Positions 22,806 through 30,673 of a stretch of DNA of 31,097 nucleotides are shown piece by piece. Position numbers and translations under genes: made by a program. Below the pieces are notes generated by a model, which searched no databases, was not told where the DNA came from, and was given only the letters and a program-made list of their open reading frames with translations. Position 1 is the stretch's first letter, and each line of letters starts with the position of its first letter. The DNA is taken from contig JAZRDN010000004.1 in the NCBI GenBank assembly GCA_045660295.1, positions 1 to 31,097 on the forward strand, given 5' to 3'. Source of the stretch: RGIG8775 sp045660295 (lineage in GTDB: Bacteria; Bacillota; Clostridia; Oscillospirales; CAG-272).

Positions 22806-23498
22806 TTAGTTTACCGAGTCCTCATACGAGGTATCCTGTGCAAGTGTGGCAACCGCATCCTCCCCGAAATAATCGAGGGGGTTGACCTGTATTCCGCTCA
22901 CGGTCATTTCAAAATGAAGGTGAGCTTCGTCGGCGAGTTCGGTCATTGCCGTATCTCCGACATAGCCGATAACGTCTCCGGCCTTTACCCGAGCGCCCGC
23001 CTCTATACCGTCGGGGAGAGTAAGGCTGAGATTCTTATAGACGCTGACGGCGTCTCCGCTATGGCTGAGTGCTACGCACTGTCCCATGAGGGCATCCTCC
23101 CAGACCTCAACGACAGTTCCCGCCGCCACCGCGCTGACAGAAGCGTTCTCCTCGGCACAGATATCAACGCCGAGATGCACACGGTAGTCCTGCATGGTGT
23201 TTGAAAAGACCTGCATTTCAGCATCGTGAGACTTTGTGAGCTTACCGCTGACGGGAAGCGAGAAGGAGGGCAGCATATCTACGACCGAGGTGTCGGGTTC
23301 TTCGGTCTCACCGGGATCGGTGGTAACAGTGGGGTCGGTGGTAACGGGATTGGTGTCAACCGGCTTTTTGGAGCGGTTGGCTACGGCGGTAACGGTGATG
23401 ATAACCGCGAGGGCTACGAGCAACGTAAGGGCTGTGATGTATACCGCGCGGTTTTCTTTAATGTTCTTTGCAAGCTTTGAGTTTTTGAAATCATTCAT
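22806..23498 (-). CDS. membrane-anchored M23 (LytM) peptidase, SpoIIQ-like architecture
   Basis: 230 residues: cytoplasmic N-terminus, one TM helix (about 18-40, VYITALTLLVALAVIITVTAV), a Thr/Pro/Asp-rich linker (DPTVTTDPGETEEPD) and an M23 domain from about 80. The zinc ligands are present: HLGVD supplies the HxxxD pair and HLHFE the HxH pair. It is therefore expected to be an active peptidoglycan endopeptidase. Size and layout resemble clostridial SpoIIQ, which keeps an intact zinc site, but spoIIID and mreB are not adjacent, so a vegetative role is equally possible. AAAGGAG precedes the ATG. It has its own terminator, so the lipoprotein downstream is transcribed separately. Confidence 0.85.
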   Translation of the reverse strand: MNDFKNSKLAKNIKENRAVYITALTLLVALAVIITVTAVANRSKKPVDTNPVTTDPTVTTDPGETEEPDTSVVDMLPSFSLPVSGKLTKSHDAEMQVFSNTMQDYRVHLGVDICAEENASVSAVAAGTVVEVWEDALMGQCVALSHSGDAVSVYKNLSLTLPDGIEAGARVKAGDVIGYVGDTAMTELADEAHLHFEMTVSGIQVNPLDYFGEDAVATLAQDTSYEDSVN

Positions 23499-23579
23499 TC
23501 TTTGATTCTCCTTTGAAGTTTCGTTGCTGTTAATATTTTTACCACCGCGGGATTATTTATTCAAGTTATGAAAAAATTA

Positions 23580-23608
23580 TTTACTTTTTCAAAAAAATGC
23601 GGTATACT
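23580..23608 (+). promoter_or_regulatory. promoter of ruvX
   Basis: TTTACT (23580-23585), 17 bases, TATACT (23603-23608). A GGAGGT site follows at 23632-23637, twelve bases before the ATG at 23649, which is slightly long. Confidence 0.65.
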
Positions 23609-23648
23609 ATATACGAAAGAATCACCGACACGGAGGTTATATATAATA

Positions 23649-24089
23649 ATGGAAAAAATCAAAGCAACTGAGGGGCGCATATTAAGCGTTGATTTCGGAG
23701 ACACGCGCACGGGACTGGCAATCTCGGACGAAAGCCGTTTTTTGGCATCGGGCATAGGCTACATAAGCCCCGGAGGAATAGTAAAGACGGCTGACGAGGT
23801 GGCGAGAATCGCGGTCGAGCAAAAGGCGGCGGCGATAGTAGTAGGTCACCCCATCAACATGGACGGAAGCCGAGGTCCGCGCGCCGAGCGCGCGGCTGAA
23901 TTTGCCGCGCTTCTTGGCGAAAGGCTCGAGGGAGTTCCGATAGCCCTATTTGACGAGCGCATGACCACGATGGCAGCGGCACGCTATCTGAACGAGACAA
24001 ACACGCGCGGAAAGAAGCGCAAGGGGGTAATCGACACACTTTCGGCGCAGATAATTCTTCAAAACGCGCTCGACAGGCTCAAATATTGA
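23649..24089 (+). CDS. ruvX: putative pre-16S rRNA nuclease / Holliday junction resolvase RuvX (YqgF)
   Basis: 146 residues, RNase H-like fold. Landmarks are LSVDFGDTRTGLAISDE with the first catalytic Asp, VVGHPINMDGSRGPRAE, LFDERMTT, and a final Asp in KGVIDTLSAQIIL. The family processes the 5' end of 16S rRNA in E. coli and is also described as a Holliday junction resolvase. The frame is open for 27 codons upstream, but the promoter and ribosome site lie inside that stretch, so the ATG at 23649 is the start. It is a single-gene unit with its own promoter and terminator; the usual clostridial neighbours alaS/ireB are absent. Confidence 0.9.
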   Translation: MEKIKATEGRILSVDFGDTRTGLAISDESRFLASGIGYISPGGIVKTADEVARIAVEQKAAAIVVGHPINMDGSRGPRAERAAEFAALLGERLEGVPIALFDERMTTMAAARYLNETNTRGKKRKGVIDTLSAQIILQNALDRLKY

Positions 24090-24114
24090 GCATTTTATTC
24101 CATAAAAAATTGCA

Positions 24115-24144
24115 AAAGAGCCGACTTTTTCAAGTCGGCTCTTT
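24115..24144. terminator. bidirectional terminator between ruvX and the symporter
   Basis: AAAGAGCCGACTT (24115-24127) and AAGTCGGCTCTTT (24132-24144) give a perfect 13-bp stem with loop TTTC, flanked by A residues on the left and T on the right. The GCCGACT core also occurs in the terminator at 17991-18024. Confidence 0.88.
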
Positions 24145-24161
24145 GTTAGGTTATTCAAATA

Positions 24162-25724
24162 TTACTCGTTGCCCGCCTTGACAGCCTCAAAGTCAGCCTC
24201 GATCTCTTCAGAGGGCTTCTCTGTAAGAAGCGAAACGACTACGATGCAGATCGCCGAGAAGATGAACGCGGGGAGAAGCTCGTAAATAGCGAAGACTCCG
24301 CCGAGCTTGCTGATAGCAAGCTTCCAAAGGAACACCATTCCGGCGCCGCCGACCATACCCGCGATAGCGCCCGCGCGGTTGGTTCTCTTCCAGAAGAGCG
24401 AGAACAGCATAAGAGGACCAAAGGTCGCTCCAAAGCCAGCCCACGCAAAGGATACGATGTTGAAGATAACGCTGTTTTCGTCAAGCGCGATAACGATAGC
24501 GATAGCCGCGATAACGAGAAGCGTGATTCTTGTAACAAGCATGACCTGCTTGTCGGTAGCCTTTTTATTCACAATGCCCTGATATACGTTCTTAGCGACA
24601 GCCGAAGCTGCGATAAGAAGGTAGGAGTCAGAGGAGCTGATTGTTGCCGCAAGTATACCTGCCATAACGAAGCCTGCGAGAATCGCGGGAAGCGAAGATG
24701 TTGCGAGGGTGATGAAGATGCTCTCCGCGGCAGACTTGGTAAGGTGCTCTACGGGGAACAGAGTTCTTCCCATGATACCGATAAACACCGCAACGCCAAG
24801 CGAGATAATCACCCATACCATTGCGATACGTCTGGAAGGCTTAAGCTCTTTCTCGTCACGGATAGCCATGAAACGGAGAAGAACCTGAGGAACGCCGAAG
24901 TAACCGAGACCCCAAGCCAGCATTGAGAAAACGCTGAGAATACCGTAGGGCTTCTTTTCACCGAACAGAGGAAGATTTCCTACCGTCGCCTGTACGCCTT
25001 GCTCGTCCACAACGGGGTTAGCCATACCGAAGAATTCAAGGAATCCGGGGATGTTCTTGGAATTCTCGATGATAGCGCCAACGCCGCCGGCGTTTACAAC
25101 ACCGATAACCACGATGATAACCAACGCAGCGATCATTACGATACCCTGCATGAAGTCGGAAGCGCTTTCCGCAAGAAATCCGCCGATGATAGTATAAAGA
25201 AGAACGAATATAGCGCCGACTACCATCATAACGATATAGGGTGCGCCAAAGAGCTGCGCAAAGAGCTTACCGCAAGTAACAAAGCAGCTCGAAGCATAAA
25301 CTGTAAAGAAAACGAGAATAAAGAGAGCCGATATAGTCATGATCAGCTTTTTCTTCTCACGGAAACGGTTGGAGAAGAAATCGGGAATAGTGATAGAGTT
25401 GTTAGCGCGGATGCTGTAACGGTAAAGGCGCTTAGAGACCAAGAGCCAGTTAAAATATGTACCGATAGCAAGACCGATAGCCGTCCAAGCCGCATCGGCA
25501 AGACCGCACCAGTAAGCCACACCGGGCAGACCCATAAGAAGCCAACCGCTCATATCCGACGCCTCGGCGCTCATAGCCGTGACCCAAGGTCCGAGCGAAC
25601 GTCCGCCGAGGAAATAGTTGTTTGAATTTTCATTTGCTTTTTTCGCATACAATGCGCCGATCACGATGACTGCCGTCATATAAATTATCATCGCAACCAG
25701 TATCTGGATCGTATTACCGTCCAT
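24162..25724 (-). CDS. putP: sodium/proline symporter PutP family
   Basis: Sodium:solute symporter with 13 or so TM helices, 520 residues, matching the length of PutP (about 500). The sodium-site and family signature ASDMSGWLLMGLPGVAYW is almost identical to that of proline permeases, preceded by NNYFLGGRSLGPWVTAMSAE and followed by TIPDFFSNRF. It imports proline with Na+. The ATG at 25724 is chosen over a TTG six bases earlier because GGAGG lies nine bases upstream of it. Monocistronic, with a promoter at 25779-25808. Other SSS substrates cannot be excluded, but the helix-2 signature favours proline. Confidence 0.9.
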   Translation of the reverse strand: MDGNTIQILVAMIIYMTAVIVIGALYAKKANENSNNYFLGGRSLGPWVTAMSAEASDMSGWLLMGLPGVAYWCGLADAAWTAIGLAIGTYFNWLLVSKRLYRYSIRANNSITIPDFFSNRFREKKKLIMTISALFILVFFTVYASSCFVTCGKLFAQLFGAPYIVMMVVGAIFVLLYTIIGGFLAESASDFMQGIVMIAALVIIVVIGVVNAGGVGAIIENSKNIPGFLEFFGMANPVVDEQGVQATVGNLPLFGEKKPYGILSVFSMLAWGLGYFGVPQVLLRFMAIRDEKELKPSRRIAMVWVIISLGVAVFIGIMGRTLFPVEHLTKSAAESIFITLATSSLPAILAGFVMAGILAATISSSDSYLLIAASAVAKNVYQGIVNKKATDKQVMLVTRITLLVIAAIAIVIALDENSVIFNIVSFAWAGFGATFGPLMLFSLFWKRTNRAGAIAGMVGGAGMVFLWKLAISKLGGVFAIYELLPAFIFSAICIVVVSLLTEKPSEEIEADFEAVKAGNE

Positions 25725-25778
25725 TTTCAAGTACCTCCTTGAAGTTGGGATTTAAGGCAAAAAACCTATTAATATCCT

Positions 25779-25808
25779 ATTATACCACACATATTGCCGA
25801 TTTGTAAA
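25779..25808 (-). promoter_or_regulatory. promoter of the PutP-type symporter
   Basis: On the minus strand TTTACA (25803-25808), an 18-base spacer and TATAAT (25779-25784) with G-rich TGTGTGG just before it. The leader is about 50 bases. Confidence 0.72.
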
Positions 25809-25862
25809 GTGTTTTTTGCTTATTTGTTGAATTTTTTGATTAATTTTCCCAAAACGGCAAAA

Positions 25863-25886
25863 AAGGGCTGTCGCAGGACAGCCCTT
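25863..25886 (-). terminator. intrinsic terminator of the broken small gene
   Basis: AAGGGCTGTC (25863-25872) and GACAGCCCTT (25877-25886) form a 10-bp stem with a four-base loop. The minus strand continues TTTT after the stem. It sits eight bases beyond the stop at 25894. Confidence 0.88.
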
Positions 25887-25893
25887 AAAATTA

Positions 25894-26266
25894 TCACTTA
25901 GCGTACTTCGCGTCGAAGTGTTCAACGTTCTTGTTGATGTCAGTCATGTCATCGGTAAGGTCGCCAAATGTTCTCGTCTTATGCGCCTTCATCGTGCCGG
26001 TAGGATTGGCGCCGGGAGAATAGCTTATCTTATTGTACCGGCTCTCGTCGGAAACGATAAGCTCAGCCTCAGTAAGGGGCTTATCCTTAATCTCAATATA
26101 ACGAGCGTACCATTCGTCGTACATACGCTTAGCCCAATCCCAGATAGCCTGTTTTTCAGCATCATCGTCAACAAGCTGCTTTATGTACGTCTGATCCTTT
26201 GCTCCCTCGTCCTTATATACAACAAAGTGGGGGGGAAGGCAGACGTATTACAGTTGATTTTACCAT
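25894..26266 (-). pseudogene. small unknown gene interrupted by one extra base in a C7 run
   Basis: An ATG at 26266 with an AAAAGAG site opens a frame that reads MVKSTVIRLPSPP and stops at 26213. A second frame continues without a start codon from about 26253 to the stop at 25894 and includes KQAIWDWAKRMYDEWY. The two meet at seven C residues (plus-strand G run 26229-26235). With six C the whole reads as one 123-residue protein, MVKSTVIRLPSPHFVVYKDE and onward. The product would be soluble, rich in Asp, Lys and Tyr, and of no family I recognise. The intact terminator argues that the gene is, or recently was, functional. It may be a sequencing slip, a true mutation or a phase-variable switch. 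Confidence 0.72.
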
Positions 26267-26376
26267 GTTTTACGCTCTTTTATCAACGACAGTTTTAAAG
26301 ATTCAACAAGTCGTTGCCAATTTCTCCGTTTTGACCAATTGCATAGCAATTTTTCATAGACAAACACCAACAAAGA

Positions 26377-26405
26377 TTGACTTTGCCTAAAAAATGTGGT
26401 AAAAT
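26377..26405 (+). promoter_or_regulatory. promoter of the PanE-like gene
   Basis: TTGACT (26377-26382), 17 bases, TAAAAT (26400-26405); ATG at 26471 after ACGGAGG. In the same gap an inverted repeat CAACGAC/GTCGTTG (26284-26290 and 26310-26316) lies over the probable start region of the divergent small gene. Confidence 0.75.
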
Positions 26406-26470
26406 ATATATAGAAAGAGACTTAAATAGAAAAAGCATAGAAAAGATACAGTAAAAACGGAGGAACCGAT

Positions 26471-27490
26471 ATGAAAAGATACGCAATTTACGGCGCGGGA
26501 TCGCTTGGCACGGTGCTTGGCGCTTACATAACAAAAAACGGCGGTGAGATAGATCTTATCAACCGCAACCGCGCGCACGTAGAGGCGCTTAACGAAAACG
26601 GCGCCACTATAACGGGAACTGTGGAATTCAACGTCCCCGTAAAGGTGCTTCTGCCAGACGAAATGGACGGCAGATACGACGTAATCATTCTGCTGACAAA
26701 GCAGCTTCACAACACCGAGGTGGTAACAATGTTAAAGGAGCACCTCGCCGAGGACGGCGTTATCGTCACACTCCAGAACGGCTTGCCCGAACCGGGTATC
26801 GCCGAGATAGTCGGAAACGAGCGCACCATGGGCTGCACGGTTGAGTGGGGCGCTACCCTCTCCGCCCCCGGCGTTTGCACGCTGACAAGCTCGCCCGACA
26901 GTCTCTCCTTCCACATGGGCAAGATGGAGGGCATCACCGACGAAAAGTTTGCCGAGGTCAAGGCTCTGCTTGAGCTTATGTGCCCTGTTCACGAGGAGTC
27001 CAATCTGCTTGGCGTGCGCTGGTCAAAGCTGCTTATAAACGCCACCTTTTCGGGTCTGGGAACAGTTGTCGGCGGCACGTTCGGCGCGGTCTCCGAGAAC
27101 GCCGCGGCGCGCAACGTGGCGATACGTCTTATGAAGGAGTGCATCGACGTGGGACACGCGGCAGGAGCGGAATTCGCGCCGGTACAGGGCAAGGATATTA
27201 CAAAGCTATTTTACTACAAAACCGCGTTTAAGCGCACACTTGCCACGGCGCTTATCCCCATTGCCATGAAAAAGCACCGCGAAATTGAGCCCTCGATGCT
27301 TCAGGACCTTAAGCACGGCAAGCCCTGCGAGATAGACGCCATAAACGGTGTGGTTTGCGAATGGGGCAAGCGTTGCGGAGTAGCGACGCCGATAAACGAC
27401 CGCGTTATGGAGATAGTGAAGAAGTGCGAGAACGGCGAGCTTAAGCCCTGCGCCGACAACATAAAGCTCTTTGACGACCTTTTGAAGTAA
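26471..27490 (+). CDS. panE: ketopantoate reductase PanE/ApbA-family protein
   Basis: Predicted NADPH-dependent 2-dehydropantoate 2-reductase, 339 residues (family about 300-340). The N-terminal Rossmann motif YAIYGAGSLGTVLGAY binds the cofactor. VILLTKQLHNTE and TLQNGLPEP are typical of the nucleotide-binding half. The catalytic Lys is expected in RWSKLLINATFSGLGTVVGG, and the C-terminal substrate region holds PSMLQDLKHGKPCEIDAING. The true substrate may be another 2-keto acid, because no other pantothenate gene is adjacent and PanE paralogues are common. It stands alone between its own promoter and terminator. Confidence 0.85.
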   Translation: MKRYAIYGAGSLGTVLGAYITKNGGEIDLINRNRAHVEALNENGATITGTVEFNVPVKVLLPDEMDGRYDVIILLTKQLHNTEVVTMLKEHLAEDGVIVTLQNGLPEPGIAEIVGNERTMGCTVEWGATLSAPGVCTLTSSPDSLSFHMGKMEGITDEKFAEVKALLELMCPVHEESNLLGVRWSKLLINATFSGLGTVVGGTFGAVSENAAARNVAIRLMKECIDVGHAAGAEFAPVQGKDITKLFYYKTAFKRTLATALIPIAMKKHREIEPSMLQDLKHGKPCEIDAINGVVCEWGKRCGVATPINDRVMEIVKKCENGELKPCADNIKLFDDLLK

Positions 27491-27509
27491 AAACGGCAAA
27501 ATGTTTAAA

Positions 27510-27561
27510 CTGTGCTCTCACAGCACAGCAAAGGAGCTGAGTTTAACAACTCAGCTCCTTT
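27510..27561. terminator. tandem hairpins, bidirectional terminator
   Basis: CTGTGCT/AGCACAG (27510-27528, five-base loop) is followed by AAAGGAGCTGAGTT (27530-27543) pairing with AACTCAGCTCCTTT (27548-27561), a 14-bp stem, then TTTC. It serves the PanE-like gene and the convergent GH25 gene, which stops at 27569. Confidence 0.88.
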
Positions 27562-27568
27562 TTCGCAT

Positions 27569-28903
27569 TTACCAATATCCGTTATATCCGTATTTCTTCA
27601 TAATTGCGGGATAGTCCTTGTAGGCAATGTTAAGGTCTACATCTCCCCTTGCACCATCAACGCGACCTGCCTCGGTAAACTGCCATATTCCACAGGCTGT
27701 TCCCCCGGGAGGAAGCTCATAGTCACAATCGTCAAGGTAAACAACCTTATCGGTGGGATAGTGAGCTAACCACAAATCAAAGTAGGTGCAAATCTCCTCG
27801 GACTGCAAATAAGTCTCCAAAAAATACTTATAGGTGTAAATTCCGGGAAAATATCCGTTTTCAATAAGTATCTCGCAGAAAGCGTAACACATCTTCATTC
27901 TGCGATCGGTGGAAAGCTCTATTTGGCATGAATCCTCCAAATCAAAGTAAACAGGATACTCAAACGTTTTTCCCTCTATGAGGTCAAGCAGTATCTCTGC
28001 CTCCTCCTTGGCTTCCGCAACCGTCTCTGCGTAGCTGTAGAAATAGCAGCCAATGTCAAGTCCCGCCTCACGCGCCTCTTTATAATATCTTTCAAACTTT
28101 TTGTCGGGTTGCTCGCCTATATGACCTGCTCGAAGAATAACAAAATCTATCCCCGCGTCCTTAAGCTCTTCAAAGTCAATATTATCTCCGTTATGCTTCG
28201 ACAAATCAACTCCGTAAGCGAGTATTCCCTCTCCGTCCCCCTCAGCACCCGAGAATATCTCGCTGTACCAAACGTAATCGGTCTTATAGCTGAATTTACA
28301 GGTCTTACAGGTAAACTCGGTATATCCCGTAGTTGCTATAGAAGGACGTGTTATACTTTTCTTGAAATTGTGTCCCGTAGGCTCAACATAATCGCCCACA
28401 AAGGAATATCCGCAAGAACAGGAGTATGTGGTATATCCCTCATCGGCACATGTCGGAGCGGTAACCTTATTTTTCAAGTGATGTCCGTTGGGAACGGTGA
28501 ATTTGGTCTTATAGGTATATCCGCAACCGCATGCATAGGTAGTATAACCGCCCTCGGTACAGGTGGACGCGGTTATGGACGAGGTAAGCATATGCCCCGT
28601 AGGCTCGGTGAAGTCCGTGTCGTATGTATAGTCACAGTTGTTACACGCATAGGTCACATAGCCCTGCTTGGTACACGTGGGAGCGGTAAGCGTTTCCTTC
28701 AGGTCGTGCCCGAGCGGCTCGACGAAATTGAATTTGTAATTATATCCGCAATCCTTACAGGTACGCAGGGTATAGCCCTCGCCCGTGCAGTCGGGCTCGG
28801 TAATTTTTTCTGTGGTTTTGTAGTGCTCGCACTCTCCGTTCCCACACGCCGCGAAAGCGAACAAGGCAAGAAGAATCAGAACAAAAGCAAGAAGTTTTTT
28901 CAT
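27569..28903 (-). CDS. lipoprotein GH25 muramidase with five Cys-containing repeats
   Basis: 444 residues. A lipoprotein signal ends at AFAAC (Cys 20). Residues about 33-212 hold five repeats of 31-33 residues with the pattern C-x5-Y-x3-C-x(1-2)-C-x-Y...PxGH; repeat 5 has lost its first Cys. Similar repeats occur in clostridial surface proteins and look like small metal- or disulfide-stabilised units. Residues about 226-444 are a GH25 lysozyme domain: YGVDLSKHNGD with D233, VYFDLEDS with D321 and E323, and a closing IWQFTEAG and DVDLN. The active-site acids match those of GH25 muramidases, so cleavage of peptidoglycan is expected. AAGGAG precedes the ATG. Its promoter overlaps the end of the EamA gene. 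It could remodel its own wall or attack others; the repeats may bind wall polymer. Confidence 0.9.
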   Translation of the reverse strand: MKKLLAFVLILLALFAFAACGNGECEHYKTTEKITEPDCTGEGYTLRTCKDCGYNYKFNFVEPLGHDLKETLTAPTCTKQGYVTYACNNCDYTYDTDFTEPTGHMLTSSITASTCTEGGYTTYACGCGYTYKTKFTVPNGHHLKNKVTAPTCADEGYTTYSCSCGYSFVGDYVEPTGHNFKKSITRPSIATTGYTEFTCKTCKFSYKTDYVWYSEIFSGAEGDGEGILAYGVDLSKHNGDNIDFEELKDAGIDFVILRAGHIGEQPDKKFERYYKEAREAGLDIGCYFYSYAETVAEAKEEAEILLDLIEGKTFEYPVYFDLEDSCQIELSTDRRMKMCYAFCEILIENGYFPGIYTYKYFLETYLQSEEICTYFDLWLAHYPTDKVVYLDDCDYELPPGGTACGIWQFTEAGRVDGARGDVDLNIAYKDYPAIMKKYGYNGYW

Positions 28904-28916
28904 CGGAAGCTCCTTA

Positions 28917-28971
28917 TATTACGAGTTTTTATTACGAGTTATATTTTATCACAAATGGGCAATTTTTGCAA
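28917..28971 (-). promoter_or_regulatory. GH25 promoter with 13-base-period direct repeat in the leader
   Basis: On the minus strand TTGCAA (28966-28971), 17 bases, TAAAAT (28943-28948). Between -10 and ribosome site the plus-strand box TATTACGAGT occurs at 28917-28926 and 28930-28939, a 10-base direct repeat with a 13-base period, a possible operator. Confidence 0.65.
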
Positions 28972-28974
28972 CAG

Positions 28975-29874
28975 TTAAGTTGTTTTCTTTGCCAGAGAGA
29001 GAATTATTACCGCCGAGATGACCGCCGCAAAGCCGACGATATCGGCAAAAGCAAAGCTGTTTCCAAGCCACAACGCCGAAATGACCGCCGCCGAAACAGG
29101 CTCTATACTTGAAGCCACGCTCGCCTTGACAGCCCCCGCGCGGTCAACGCCCATAATATAGAGTGTGAACGCCAACACCGTGCCAACCACAACGATTGCC
29201 GCCATAGCCGCCGCTCCGCCCACGTCCAGCGTCACGCGGTACGTCCACGGGCGTATTATGGGGAGAAGCAAAAGTCCTCCGACCACCATTCCCACACCCA
29301 TCACGGTGATAGTGCCGTACTTTGGAATTATCTTCACCGGCAAAAGCGTGTAGAACACAAGCGCCACCGCCGCCAGAAGCCCGAAGGTCAGTGCTCCGCC
29401 GGAGATAGCCAGCGCGCCGAATTTTCCGTGGGTGGCGATAAGGAATGTTCCGCCAAGTGCCAGCACGAGTGCGGCAAGCTCGCCTATTTTTGGAAGCCTT
29501 TTGCCCACAAGGCAGGACAGAATCATTATCATAACCGGACCGAGGTACTGAAGCACTGTCGCCGTACCCGCGTTCGAGTAAGAAATAGCGGTAAGGTAAC
29601 AGAACTGACTCATGAGAAGTCCGAAAACGCCGAAAAGCGCCGTCATTCCAAGGTCTTTTTTATTTTTAAACAGAGCAACGAGCTGAGGTCTGTATTTTAT
29701 CAGGCTGATGACGAGAAGTATCAAGCCCGCGCTGAGTATACGTACCGAGCAGAGCCACGACGAGTCAAGGGCGCAGTTTTTGAACAGGAACTCTCCGCAA
29801 GACCCCGAAAAGCCCCAGCAGATACCGCCCGCAAGCGCGAGAAATATGCCGAGCAAGGATTTGTTTTTGGTCAT
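28975..29874 (-). CDS. EamA/DMT-family transporter
   Basis: Ten-TM drug/metabolite transporter with two EamA repeats, 299 residues from the chosen start. The repeat hallmarks are GGICWGFSGSCGEFLF in the first half and a long closing helix pair (SSIEPVSAAVISALWLG) in the second. The SxEPv-type phrase is typical of RhaT/EamA exporters. The frame is open 17 codons further upstream into proC, but the ATG at 29874 stands one base after the proC stop with GGGAGA ahead of it, so coupled translation from there is more likely. Substrate unknown; pairing with proC makes an amino-acid exporter or importer conceivable, without proof. Confidence 0.88.
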   Translation of the reverse strand: MTKNKSLLGIFLALAGGICWGFSGSCGEFLFKNCALDSSWLCSVRILSAGLILLVISLIKYRPQLVALFKNKKDLGMTALFGVFGLLMSQFCYLTAISYSNAGTATVLQYLGPVMIMILSCLVGKRLPKIGELAALVLALGGTFLIATHGKFGALAISGGALTFGLLAAVALVFYTLLPVKIIPKYGTITVMGVGMVVGGLLLLPIIRPWTYRVTLDVGGAAAMAAIVVVGTVLAFTLYIMGVDRAGAVKASVASSIEPVSAAVISALWLGNSFAFADIVGFAAVISAVIILSLAKKTT

Positions 29875-29875
29875 A

Positions 29876-30673
29876 TCAGTCTCCCGAAAGCTCCTTTGTT
29901 CTCTCAAAAGCCGCCGTGACGGCATCTATTACGCTTGCGCGGAAGCCGCACTCCTCAAGTGCCGCTACTCCCGCTATAGTCGAGCCGCCGGGACTGCAAA
30001 CCGCGTCCTTAAGCGCCCCGGGGTGTTTGCCGCTTTCAAGGCAGAGCTTTGCCGCGCCGATAAGCGTTTCGGCGGCGAACGCCTGCGCCTTGTCGCGCGG
30101 AAGTCCGCATTTCACGCCGCCATCGGCAAGCGCCTCGATGAACATATAAACGAAAGCGGGACCGCAGCCCGAAACCGCGGTTGCCGCGTCGATGAGCTTT
30201 TCGTCAAGTTTGTTAAGGCTTCCCGCACCCGAAAGCGCCTCGCAGAGTAGCGTCTCGTCCTCGGAATCAGCCTTTGAGCCGAGAGCGTAGAGTATCACGC
30301 CCGAGCTTACCGCCGCGGGGGTATTCGGCATGATGCGTATGATTTTAACGTCCCCCAAAAGAGCCGTCAGCTTTTCAAGTTTAATACCCGCCGCCATGCT
30401 GACAAGGCAAAAGCCGCCCTTTCTTTCCGCAAGCGCGCTCTTTATCTCCTCAGCAAGTGCGGGAAGCACCTGCGGCTTTACGCCGAGGAAAATCATATCG
30501 CAATCGGCGATAATTTCAGCCGTGCTTACCGCCGCACCTGAAATTTCAGCCGCCAGCGCTTCAGCCTTTTGCGCGCAAGCGTCCGAGACGAAAACTTGAT
30601 TTCCGCTCTTTGCCACAGCCGAAGCAAGTGCTCCGCCCATATTGCCCGCACCTATAAATCCTATTTTTTTCAT
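29876..30673 (-). CDS. proC: pyrroline-5-carboxylate reductase
   Basis: Last step of proline synthesis: NAD(P)H-dependent reduction of pyrroline-5-carboxylate in the cytoplasm. 265 residues, standard. The N-terminal GFIGAGNMGGALASAV binds the cofactor. IRIMPNTPAAVSSG and VSGCGPAFVYMFIEALADGG are the family signature, and CSPGGSTIAGVAALEE closes the active site. A GAGGT ribosome site lies about ten bases before the ATG. It is the first gene of a pair with the EamA transporter. proA and proB are not in the window. A PutP-type proline importer lies about 4 kb away in a separate unit. Confidence 0.95.
   Translation of the reverse strand: MKKIGFIGAGNMGGALASAVAKSGNQVFVSDACAQKAEALAAEISGAAVSTAEIIADCDMIFLGVKPQVLPALAEEIKSALAERKGGFCLVSMAAGIKLEKLTALLGDVKIIRIMPNTPAAVSSGVILYALGSKADSEDETLLCEALSGAGSLNKLDEKLIDAATAVSGCGPAFVYMFIEALADGGVKCGLPRDKAQAFAAETLIGAAKLCLESGKHPGALKDAVCSPGGSTIAGVAALEECGFRASVIDAVTAAFERTKELSGD

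Noticed and set aside
28270..28810. Regularly spaced similar segments, considered as a CRISPR-like array
   Set aside because: They are in-frame protein repeats (about 93-99 bases) inside the GH25 gene, with diverged DNA and no spacer pattern.
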